A stretch of 64,000 nt of DNA. Origin: Variibacter sp. Lineage in GTDB: Bacteria > Pseudomonadota > Alphaproteobacteria > Rhizobiales > Xanthobacteraceae. Where the stretch lies: contig JADGHE010000005.1 of NCBI GenBank assembly GCA_019689555.1, forward strand, positions 25,133 to 89,132, read 5' to 3'. Below are positions 17,953 through 25,120 of this stretch, piece after piece. The position numbers were made by a program, and so were the translations under genes. The notes beneath the pieces were generated by a model, which made no database searches, was not told the DNA's origin, and worked only from the letters and a program-made list of their open reading frames with translations. Each line of letters begins with the position of its first letter. Positions within the stretch are counted from its first letter, which is position 1.

Positions 17953-18294
17953 ATGACGGCAGTGGAACGCGCAGTTTTCGTCTATACGACCTATCCATCG
18001 GTTGTCGAGGCCGAGCAGGCGGGCCGGCGCCTGGTGGAGCGGCGTCTGGCCGCGTGCGTCAACATCCTGCCGGGAATGATCTCCCATTACCGGTGGGAGG
18101 GACAGGTCGAACGCGGCGAGGAGGTCGTCATGATCGTCAAGACGCGCGCCGCGCTGGCCGAAGACGTGCGCGCCGCCGTCAAGGCGAGCCACCCGTATAC
18201 GACGCCCGCCATCGTCTTCCTGCCGGTTGAAGGCGGCGACCCGGCCTATCTCGGCTGGATCGTCGCCGAATCGCAGGGGGAGGGCCAGGGCTGA
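17953..18294 (+). CDS. cutA: Divalent-cation tolerance protein CutA
   Basis: 113 residues of the CutA1 trimeric ferredoxin-like fold: [54 protein letters not shown], and the [24 protein letters not shown] tail. The family is linked to copper and divalent-metal tolerance, but its molecular role is unsettled. GAGG abuts the ATG at 17953; the in-frame GTG at 17962 has better spacing and may be the real start. nadK is divergent 63 bases away. A palindrome 37 bases downstream may terminate it. Confidence 0.92.
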   Translation: MTAVERAVFVYTTYPSVVEAEQAGRRLVERRLAACVNILPGMISHYRWEGQVERGEEVVMIVKTRAALAEDVRAAVKASHPYTTPAIVFLPVEGGDPAYLGWIVAESQGEGQG

Positions 18295-18330
18295 CCGCGG
18301 AGGGCGAAGGCTGAGCGCGGCGGACCGCCC

Positions 18331-18350
18331 GGCCCGCGCGGGCCCTTTGG
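18331..18350 (+). terminator. Weak terminator-like hairpin after cutA
   Basis: The 14-bp palindrome GGCCCGCGCGGGCC is followed by CTTTGGTCTT. The U tract is poor, so termination is only possible, not certain. The rest of the convergent gap (18295-18525) holds no gene. Confidence 0.35.
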
Positions 18351-18525
18351 TCTTGTGCGCCCTCCGTCTTTATTGCGGCCTGCGCCTTGCGCGTAAACGC
18401 GCGCGACCGCGCGCTGCGCGGCCCGCGAACGCTTTCCCGGCCTCGTCGTGACTGCGCCAACGATAGGTGAGAACGCTTCACCCGGCCTCACGAAGGCCGC
18501 CGGAAATTCGTCGGCGCCATGTGAC

Positions 18526-19059
18526 TCAGTAGACGATGTTGCCGTTCAGCGCCTCCAGCAGCGATGCATATTCCTTGCATGTCGTGCCGCAGATCGCGTG
18601 GATCGTCGCCAGATGCTCCTCGGCCTTGAGGCGGTTGCCCTGCTCGAGGTGCCACAGGCCGTAGTATTGCCACGTGCGCACGTGCTTCGGATCGGCGCGG
18701 AGCGCGCGCTCGTACCATTCCTTGGCGTCGTCATAGCGGCCGAGCTTGCGGCTGGCATAGCCGATATAGTTCGCGACGTCCGGATGATCGTCCTCGTGCA
18801 GGGCGCGGAGGGTGGTGATCGCGTCCTCGTAGCGCCCCTCCTGCACGAGGTTGTAAGCCTGCCGGTAGCCGTCGAGAAAATCCTGCTGGCTCTGCCTGCT
18901 CTTCTTGCCCTTGGTCTTGCCGTCCGGCAGCGTGGGCTTTTCCGGCGCGGGAGGCGGCGGGTTCGGCGTCGCGTCGGACCAGGCCGGCCCGAGCGTCAGC
19001 CCCATTCCGATCAAGAGCGTCACCAGCAGCAAACCGGACCGGTGGGAACGCGTCCGCAT
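18526..19059 (-). CDS. TPR repeat protein, exported
   Basis: 177 residues. The ATG at 19059 has an excellent GAGGAGG seven bases upstream. The N-terminus (MRTRSHRSGLLLVTLLIGMGLTLGPAWSD) is a signal peptide. After a Pro/Lys-rich linker, residues 70-160 hold two to three tetratricopeptide units (YNLVQEGRYEDAITTLRALHEDDHPDVANYIGYASRKLGRYDDAKEWYERALRADPKH, split here over repeats). TPRs mediate protein contacts, so this is probably a periplasmic adaptor. Partner unknown. Cys residues near the C-terminus (CGTTC) might form a disulfide. Confidence 0.85.
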   Translation of the reverse strand: MRTRSHRSGLLLVTLLIGMGLTLGPAWSDATPNPPPPAPEKPTLPDGKTKGKKSRQSQQDFLDGYRQAYNLVQEGRYEDAITTLRALHEDDHPDVANYIGYASRKLGRYDDAKEWYERALRADPKHVRTWQYYGLWHLEQGNRLKAEEHLATIHAICGTTCKEYASLLEALNGNIVY

Positions 19060-19320
19060 GGCCAATCCTCCTCGATCGAGCGTTCCTCCCTCCCGCAGCA
19101 TGCTACTCCCATCGCTCCGCGCGGTCACGCCACGGGCGCGTTCCGCAACGAGAGGCGCGGCAGGCGCGTACGGGTGTGGGCATCAACACCGCCGACGAGC
19201 GGGCATTCCGAAAAAGTCCGCTCAGCCGCCGAACGCGGGCCGGAGCCCTGTTCGGGCTGCGGCTGGCCCGCGCCGGTGGCTTCTCTGCACGCGTCGCGTC
19301 GCTGCAGCGACGCCGGGCGC

Positions 19321-21387
19321 TCAGTCGAGCGCGCCGAAGCGCATGCGCAGCCCCGCATAGGCTGCAAAGCCTGGCGCACGGTACGAAAGGGCCTCTTCGT
19401 AGCGCGCGTCGAACAGGTTCTCGGCGCGGACATAGGCCGTTGCCCACGGCGTTACGTCGTAGGAGAGCATAGCGCGAACCACCGTGACGCCCGGCAGGTC
19501 GACCAGCACCGTGCCCGTCGGCCCGAAGAAGAAGTCCTTTCGGATCCCGTTGTAGACGACGCCGACAGTGGCTCTCGCGCGGTTGTCCAGGAACCGGGCG
19601 GTGGCCTCGAACGAGGCCGCGTTCGGCGGGCGCCGCACTTCTTCCACGCCGGTGCTGTCTCTCGCGTCCGTGTAGGTGTAGGTCGCCTTCACGGTGAGCC
19701 AGTCGAAGACGGCCCAAGTTGTACTTGCCTCGACGCCGCGGCGCTTCGCGAGCCCCGCAGCGTTAACATAGACGAAGCCGCCGCGCGCGGGATCGAAGGT
19801 CGGCTCGATCTTGTCGCGGAAGTCGGAGGCGAAATAGGTGACGTCGGTCACCAGCCGTCCGTCCCAGAAGCTCTGCTCGACGCCGGCGTCCCAGCCGACC
19901 GAGTGCTCGGGGCGCAGGCCCGGATTGGGCAGATTGAACGTCGAGCCGAACAGCTCGAAAGGGGTAGGATCCGTGAGCCCCTTGCCGATGCTCGCGTGCA
20001 GGCGCGTGCCGGTCGCCGGAATGCGCTGGGAGAGCGCATAGCGCCATGTGAACACATCGGTGAAGGCCGAGTTCCAGTCGTAACGCAAGGCGCTCGAAAA
20101 GCTGGTGTGGGTCGGCAGGTCGAGCTGATACTCGCCGGCGAGACCCGTCCGCTCTTTTACGTAGCGCGCCGGCTCGTTGACGGCCACATAATGCTCCCGC
20201 CGATTGTCGAGCAGCAGCGTCAGCGTGTGGCCCTCGCCGCCGAAGAGGTCCGTGCCGTAACGCAGGATCGATTTGTAATCGAGACCAGTACGCTCGCCGT
20301 TTGCGCCGAAGATGGTCGCGCCGTTTGAAAAGCCGCGAATGGTTTCGTCGAAGCCCTTCACGTTGGCGATCTGCGTCCAGTGGCCGTCGAACAGCGTCAG
20401 CGTCGCGCCGACCCGGCCGCTCGTGCTCCCGTAGGTGGTGCGGTCGTTGCCGTCGATCACCAGGCCGTAGGTCGCCGGATTGGCGGGCGGACACGCGAAG
20501 GTGACCGGATCGAAATTGCAGTTGAAATCCTGCGGGTCGGTCTCGGCGGCGCGCTTGGTGTGGCGGACGACGGCTTCGACGTTGAAGTCGGGCGTGAAGT
20601 CCACGCCGGCTTTGCCCGTCACAGTCAAGGCGTAGCTGCCGTCACGTTCGCTGCCGAAGCGGGAGATGTTGTAGCCGGCCGTCGTCGTATCGCTGAACGT
20701 CACCGAGCCATAGAACAATCCCGCGGCGCCACGCGCATTCGCCCCCGCGGTGCGGGTGCCGCGCGATCCGCCTTCGATCTTGACGTCGGCGAGCGGCCGC
20801 GAGAGTCCGCGCCCGGACCGGGTGACGATCGAGACCACCCCGGCGTGGGCGTTGGCGCCATAGAGGCCGGACTGCGGGCCGCGCACCACCTCGATGCGCT
20901 CGATGTCCTCGACCGACAGATCGGCGAAGTCGAAGCCGCCGTCGCCGAGCGAGTTCACTTCGATTCCGTCGATGACGACCATCAGGTGATTGGCTTCCGC
21001 GCCGCGGATGCGCACCTGCGTCACGGTGCCGGGTCCGCCCGAGGCCGCGACCTGGACGCCGGGGACGAAGCGCAAAGCCTCGGCCACCGTGGGGACGCCC
21101 TTGGCGCGCAGCTCTGCGCCGGTGACGACCGTCACCGCGGCGCCGACCCGGCTCGCCTCCGTGGGCGCCTGATCGGCGGACACGACGATCTCAGGGATGG
21201 GAACGGCCTGCGCCAGCGCCCGCGTGCCCGCAAGCGCCGCGAAGCCGCACACCGCGGGCAGCAGCAACAGGCGGCGAGTCAGGTTTTCACGGCGACCGCT
21301 CGGACCCGCGAGGGGCGAATCCAAAAGTCGCGCAACGCGCCGCCGCAACAGGATGGGATGGATGGAAACAGCCGCACGGGCTGACAT
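19321..21387 (-). CDS. btuB: TonB-dependent outer-membrane receptor, BtuB type (cobalamin)
   Basis: 688 residues. A long n-region is followed by a hydrophobic signal core (RRLLLLPAVCGFAALAGTRALAQA) and the TonB-box-like PEIVVSADQ. The plug domain comes next (VPTVAEALRFVPGVQV, VRIRGAEANHLMVVIDGIEVN, IERIEVVRGPQSGLYGANAHAGVVSIVTR), then a 22-strand-type barrel ending RYEEALSYRAPGFAAYAGLRMRFGALD. The start has GGAGG six bases upstream. A cobalamin riboswitch lies in the leader at 21563-21755, so the substrate is most likely vitamin B12 or a precursor, imported by TonB energy. No btuCDF or cob genes are adjacent. Confidence 0.93.
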   Translation of the reverse strand: MSARAAVSIHPILLRRRVARLLDSPLAGPSGRRENLTRRLLLLPAVCGFAALAGTRALAQAVPIPEIVVSADQAPTEASRVGAAVTVVTGAELRAKGVPTVAEALRFVPGVQVAASGGPGTVTQVRIRGAEANHLMVVIDGIEVNSLGDGGFDFADLSVEDIERIEVVRGPQSGLYGANAHAGVVSIVTRSGRGLSRPLADVKIEGGSRGTRTAGANARGAAGLFYGSVTFSDTTTAGYNISRFGSERDGSYALTVTGKAGVDFTPDFNVEAVVRHTKRAAETDPQDFNCNFDPVTFACPPANPATYGLVIDGNDRTTYGSTSGRVGATLTLFDGHWTQIANVKGFDETIRGFSNGATIFGANGERTGLDYKSILRYGTDLFGGEGHTLTLLLDNRREHYVAVNEPARYVKERTGLAGEYQLDLPTHTSFSSALRYDWNSAFTDVFTWRYALSQRIPATGTRLHASIGKGLTDPTPFELFGSTFNLPNPGLRPEHSVGWDAGVEQSFWDGRLVTDVTYFASDFRDKIEPTFDPARGGFVYVNAAGLAKRRGVEASTTWAVFDWLTVKATYTYTDARDSTGVEEVRRPPNAASFEATARFLDNRARATVGVVYNGIRKDFFFGPTGTVLVDLPGVTVVRAMLSYDVTPWATAYVRAENLFDARYEEALSYRAPGFAAYAGLRMRFGALD

Positions 21388-21562
21388 GACATGCCTCCGT
21401 CACGTTCGATGGGAACGAGTCGCGGAGGCACATGCCGGTGGCTGCGCCGACAAACTGGACAGGAATCGGAACAACCACAGGCTGGTCCTCCGCAACGGTT
21501 TCGCATGTCACCGCTGCGGAAAACCGCTCCGTTCGCGCGCCCCGCACGACGGAAGGTGACTT
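21388..21562. other. btuB leader between riboswitch and start codon
   Basis: This holds the GGAGG Shine-Dalgarno of btuB (21394-21398) and the riboswitch expression platform. No separate gene is supported. Confidence 0.5.
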
Positions 21563-21755
21563 CGTGCAGGCAGGTCTCCTGGCTCGCGGGTCCTCGCCCT
21601 TTCTCCGCCTTCCCAGGGAAGGTCCCCAGTGGCTCTCGTGGAGAAGGGCTCGCCGCTCACAGTTGCGGGGGCAGCTCCGGATCGGGTTCCAACGCAACGC
21701 GAACCCCACCGGATTCCCTCTTGGCCGACTCGCGTCGGCGCACCTGCACCGCCTC
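21563..21755 (-). promoter_or_regulatory. Cobalamin riboswitch upstream of btuB
   Basis: Read on the minus strand, the region has all the conserved blocks in order: GGTGCAGGTGC at the 5' end, GGGAATCCGGTG, CCGGAGCTGCCCCCGCAACTG (read in two halves: CCGGAGCTGCC and CCCGCAACTG), the B12-box block GAGAGCCACTGGG, GAAGGCGGAGAAAGGGCGAGG, and the closing GAGCCAGGAGACCTGCCTGC. The order and sequence match the AdoCbl riboswitch class. It ends 176 bases before the btuB ATG and should repress btuB when cobalamin is plentiful. Confidence 0.95.
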
Positions 21756-21798
21756 GAGTGAAAATTGCCGGGCGGGCTTTGTCAACGCGGCGCTGGAG

Positions 21799-21829
21799 TT
21801 GGACGCGGCGAGGCGGAACCTGCTAGCAT
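21799..21829 (+). promoter_or_regulatory. Candidate promoter of the small periplasmic protein gene
   Basis: TTGGAC (21799-21804) and TAGCAT (21824-21829) lie 19 bases apart. The implied start of transcription falls after the upstream ATG at 21830 and supports 21857 as the start codon. Matches are imperfect. Confidence 0.3.
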
Positions 21830-21856
21830 GTGCGGGCAACGATTCAGGAGCGGGCG

Positions 21857-22414
21857 ATGACTCGTGGGGCGGCCACTCTCGCGCTGGCGCTGTTCGGTGC
21901 GGCGCCGGCCTGGGCCGACGACATAGCGGATGCCATAGACCAGGCGCGCAAAGCCTATCAGAGCGGGGATCTCGGAGCCGCCAAGCAGTCGCTCGATCTC
22001 GCGTCCCAGCTGATCGGGCAGAAGAACGCGGAGAGCTTTGCCACGCTGCTGCCGAAGCCGCTTCCGGGTTGGGAAGCCGAAGAGCCGCCCAGCGCGGTGG
22101 GCTCCAACGTGTTCGGCGTTTCGACCGCGAGTCGCACCTATACCAGCGCCAAGGGCGACAACGTCCAGGTGGAGATTTCGGGCGACTCCGCGATGATCGC
22201 GCAGCTTGCTCCGATCCTGACGAATCCCGCGCTCGCCGGCACAATGGGCAAGATCGTCCGGGTAGGCAGCCAGCGCGCGATCCAGAACAAGGACGGCGAC
22301 ATCCACATGCTGGTCGCCAACAAGTTTCTGGTCGTCGTTAACGGCGCGGCGCCGGCGGACGCCAAGCTCGCCTATGCGCAGGCTGTGGACGTCGCCGCTC
22401 TGTCGAAGTTGTAG
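21857..22414 (+). CDS. Small periplasmic protein, unknown function
   Basis: 185 residues. The signal peptide MTRGAATLALALFGAAPAWA precedes a helical segment (DDIADAIDQARKAYQSGDLGAAKQSLDLASQLI), then PKPLPGWEAEEP and a mixed region ending in VANKFLVVVNG. The start has AGGAG seven bases upstream. Short conserved proteins of this pattern occur in Rhizobiales and some gammaproteobacteria, but I cannot assign a role. It is divergent from btuB and its riboswitch. Confidence 0.72.
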   Translation: MTRGAATLALALFGAAPAWADDIADAIDQARKAYQSGDLGAAKQSLDLASQLIGQKNAESFATLLPKPLPGWEAEEPPSAVGSNVFGVSTASRTYTSAKGDNVQVEISGDSAMIAQLAPILTNPALAGTMGKIVRVGSQRAIQNKDGDIHMLVANKFLVVVNGAAPADAKLAYAQAVDVAALSKL

Positions 22415-22435
22415 CGCGGCCTCTCTGCGTCCGGT

Positions 22436-23413
22436 CTAAAGGGCGGGTTGCCACTGCACCGGCACGAACTCGTAGCCGGAGGCGCTCTTGGCGATGTGGC
22501 CGATCGCCGGGAACGGGAAGTGATAGCCCTGCACCAGCATGCGGTCGGCGGCGACGCGGTCGAGCATGCGGCGGCGGAACGCGGCCGCCAGGGGCCCATC
22601 CATGTCGAAGATCGGCTGCCAGTCGGGGTGGCGCACGAACAGCCACGGGTGGTTCGTCGTGTCGCAGAGCACCATCATGGAACTGTCGCCCGACGCGACC
22701 GCATAGGCGACGTGGCCCGGCGTGTGGCCGTAGGCCGCAATCGACGTGATCCCCGGCGCGACCTCGCTGCCGGGGGCGAATTGGGTCACCTCCTTGCGGA
22801 GGTCGGCAAAGATGCGACCCGCGTTCAGGAGCACGCCGCGCGCGGCCTCCGGCACGGTGGTCGGCGTGACCTCGTCCATCCAGTATGTCCATTCCGGCGC
22901 CGGGACCTTGATCTCGGCGTCGGGGAAGACCATCCGACCGTCCTTCGTCTTGATGCCGTTGATGTGGTCGGGATGAAAGTGCGAGACGAGGATCGTGTCG
23001 ATCGCCTTCGGGTCGATGCCGGCCGCCACGAGATTGGACATCATCGAGCCCGCGGTCGCCGCGAGCTGGCCGGCCGAGCCGGTGTCGATGAGGATCAGGC
23101 GCACGCCCGTGTTCACCACCAGCGCGGTGATAGGCAGCGACAGCCTGTCGACGGAAAGGAAGTTCTCGGCGAGCGCCTTCTGCACCTCGGCGAAGGGCGC
23201 GTTGCGCACGAAGCGGCCGTCGATCGGCCGGTGCCAGATGCCGTCATAGAGCGCCGTCAGCTCGTAGTCGCCGAGACGGAAGCGGTAGAAGGCGGGACCG
23301 GCTTTTCCCGCCTGCGGGGCGCCGGCCTCGGCTTTCTCGCCGCCCGCTCGCCACGGCAGGCCCGAGGCTAGCAGCGCACCGGCCACAAAGGCGCGGCGAT
23401 CCATCGAAGTCAT
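22436..23413 (-). CDS. Metallo-beta-lactamase-fold hydrolase, Tat-type export
   Basis: 325 residues. The N-terminus MDRRAFVAGALLASGLPW resembles a Tat signal (RRxF without the full SRRxFLK). The MBL fold follows: the metal motif VSHFHPDHINGI (HxHxDH near residue 150), a later GHTPGHV histidine, and CDTTNHPW. This arrangement is typical of periplasmic AHL-lactonase-like or other lactone hydrolases of the SoxH/AiiA-related group, but the true substrate is unknown. Convergent with the small periplasmic gene, 21 bases apart. Confidence 0.85.
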   Translation of the reverse strand: MTSMDRRAFVAGALLASGLPWRAGGEKAEAGAPQAGKAGPAFYRFRLGDYELTALYDGIWHRPIDGRFVRNAPFAEVQKALAENFLSVDRLSLPITALVVNTGVRLILIDTGSAGQLAATAGSMMSNLVAAGIDPKAIDTILVSHFHPDHINGIKTKDGRMVFPDAEIKVPAPEWTYWMDEVTPTTVPEAARGVLLNAGRIFADLRKEVTQFAPGSEVAPGITSIAAYGHTPGHVAYAVASGDSSMMVLCDTTNHPWLFVRHPDWQPIFDMDGPLAAAFRRRMLDRVAADRMLVQGYHFPFPAIGHIAKSASGYEFVPVQWQPAL

Positions 23414-23570
23414 GACGCACCCGCTCGCCCGACGTCACGCCCGCAGAGGCGGGCGATTCGCCTTCCGAACACCGGACCCGGAGGAATCGTCCGCCCTACG
23501 CTTCCCCTTGGCAAGCGAAGCTTTCCGCCCTTCGGGGATGGCGGTCGCGACGGCTGCGGGGGCTGGCGTC

Positions 23571-23608
23571 AAAAAGTTAAAGCCCGCATGCCTCTTGCGG
23601 CTGCGGGC
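23571..23608 (-). terminator. Rho-independent terminator after rpmG
   Basis: Read on the minus strand, GCCCGCA pairs with TGCGGGC around a 13-base loop, followed by TTTAACTTTTT. It lies 73 bases after the rpmG stop and closes the long minus-strand cluster. Confidence 0.75.
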
Positions 23609-23680
23609 TCGTCTCCTTTCGCAGCGAAACGATCGGCGGAGCGCCGAACCCGCCGCGCGCGCCGGCGCGGCGGGGCGCGA

Positions 23681-23848
23681 TCACTTGATCTTGGCTTCGC
23701 GGAATTCGACGTGCTTCTTGGCGATGGGGTCGTACTTCTTCTTGGTGAGCTTGTCCGTCATCGTGCGCGAATTCTTCTTGGTCACGTAGTAGTAGCCGGT
23801 GTCCGCGCTCGAGACGAGCTTCACCTTGATGGTCGTCGCTTTGGCCAT
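23681..23848 (-). CDS. rpmG: 50S ribosomal protein L33
   Basis: A 55-residue protein ([20 protein letters not shown] start; [21 protein letters not shown] later) identical in pattern to alphaproteobacterial L33 without the zinc-binding Cys pairs. It is a structural protein of the large ribosomal subunit near the E site. It is the last gene of the minus-strand cluster from pyrB; a strong terminator follows. The length is exactly the family norm. The NUDIX gene ends 90 bases upstream. Confidence 0.97.
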   Translation of the reverse strand: MAKATTIKVKLVSSADTGYYYVTKKNSRTMTDKLTKKKYDPIAKKHVEFREAKIK

Positions 23849-23938
23849 GGCGATGGGTCCTGGTCGCTGAAGGATCGCTGATTGAGCCGGGAAGGTAGCG
23901 TCCGAGGCCCGAAAGTCAACGCCGGGCCGCGCGGGCCG

Positions 23939-24673
23939 CTACAGCAGCTCGCGCACGAAGCGGCCGTGGAGCATGCGGAAGAACGGGGCGGGAAGCGCCG
24001 GGTCGAACCCTTCCGCGATCCGGCGTTCGAGCTCCTCCAGCACGACATGGGTGATGGTCGGCAGATCGAGCCGCTTCGCGTCCGTTATGGAGATCCACAC
24101 GATCTCGTCCAGCTCCGAATGGGGGCCGACGACGCCGTCGATGCGGTGCCCGATCGCTTCGGCGTCGGCCGCGAAGAAGCGGGCGTCGAAGCGCCGGTTG
24201 CGGCGCGGCGGCGTGATCGCGCGCGCGATGAAGTGGAGCTGGGAAAGATCGGGGACCACCTGCGCGTCGGCAAAAGGCCGCCAGGCGGGGGAGGGCGCCT
24301 TCGGCGCCTCGTCCGTGCGCCGGCCCAGCAGGAGGCCCACCTCCTCGCAGGTCTCGCGAATGGCTGCGAGCGCAATGGCGCGCGCCCGCGCCGGGCTCGC
24401 CCGGCTCACGCGCTTGAGCAGGCGCGCCTCGTGCTCCGGCGCGAGCGCGCCGAGCGCGGGCATGCGCCCGTCGTAAGGCTCCACCCGGCCTCCCGGAAAG
24501 ACGTACTTGCCGGGCATGAAAGCGTGCGCCGCATGGCGGCGGCCCATCAGCACGCGCGGGGCCGGCCCCGAGCGGTCGATGACGATCAGGGTCGCGGCGT
24601 CGCGCGGGCGGAGATTGGCGTGGTGGCTCCGCTCGCGCTCGGCCTCGGTCAACCGCTCGGCGATGTCGCTCAT
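23939..24673 (-). CDS. NUDIX hydrolase
   Basis: 244 residues. A split Nudix box is seen: FPGGRVEPYDGR early and ALAAIRETCEEVGLLLG later (RExxEExG), separated by an insertion of about 35 residues. That layout matches the NUDT19/RP2-like subgroup rather than MutT. Such enzymes hydrolyse a nucleoside diphosphate linked to another moiety; some members act on CoA esters. Its ATG overlaps the stop of the DUF983 gene (ATGA), so it is translationally coupled. Substrate unknown. Confidence 0.9.
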   Translation of the reverse strand: MSDIAERLTEAERERSHHANLRPRDAATLIVIDRSGPAPRVLMGRRHAAHAFMPGKYVFPGGRVEPYDGRMPALGALAPEHEARLLKRVSRASPARARAIALAAIRETCEEVGLLLGRRTDEAPKAPSPAWRPFADAQVVPDLSQLHFIARAITPPRRNRRFDARFFAADAEAIGHRIDGVVGPHSELDEIVWISITDAKRLDLPTITHVVLEELERRIAEGFDPALPAPFFRMLHGRFVRELL

Positions 24674-25116
24674 CGCTTCTGCCCGGACGGCCTCGCGGGC
24701 GCGCTCAGCGGGATTTCGGAAGTGTCGTGGGGATTGAAGCCGTGCATGTAGTTCGCCCACTGCCAGGCGACGATCGCCCCTTTGATCGCCGGCAGCATGC
24801 CGAGCGCGAGCACGGTAGCCAAGGGCCCCCACAGCAGGGCGTGGACCCAGTAGGGCGGGGCGAGCGCCACCTCGACCGAAAGCGCAAGCGGCACCACGAG
24901 GTGCCCGACGATCAGAATGACGAAATAGGCCGGCGCATCGTCGGCCCGCTGGTGATGCAGCGCCTCTCCGCAATGCGGGCAGTGGTCCGCGACCTTCAGG
25001 AAGGCGCGGAACAGATGGCCGCGGCCGCACCGCGGGCAGCGGCTGCACAAGCCTCGCAGAATGGCCTGACGCTTGTCGCGGGGCGGCGCTTGGGTGGTCG
25101 TGTCCGTCCAGGTCAT
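24670..25116 (-). CDS. DUF983 family membrane protein
   Basis: 148 residues. An N-terminal zinc-ribbon-like part, with CSRCPRCGRGHLF and DHCPHCGEAL (four CxxC Cys), precedes two hydrophobic helices (YFVILIVGHLVVPLALSVEV and WVHALLWGPLATVLALGML). The DUF983 family is common in alphaproteobacteria, and its genes are often next to rnr. The ATG at 25116 follows the rnr stop by four bases, so the genes are one operon. No function is known. Confidence 0.88.
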   Translation of the reverse strand: MTWTDTTTQAPPRDKRQAILRGLCSRCPRCGRGHLFRAFLKVADHCPHCGEALHHQRADDAPAYFVILIVGHLVVPLALSVEVALAPPYWVHALLWGPLATVLALGMLPAIKGAIVAWQWANYMHGFNPHDTSEIPLSAPARPSGQKR

Positions 25117-25120
25117 GATC

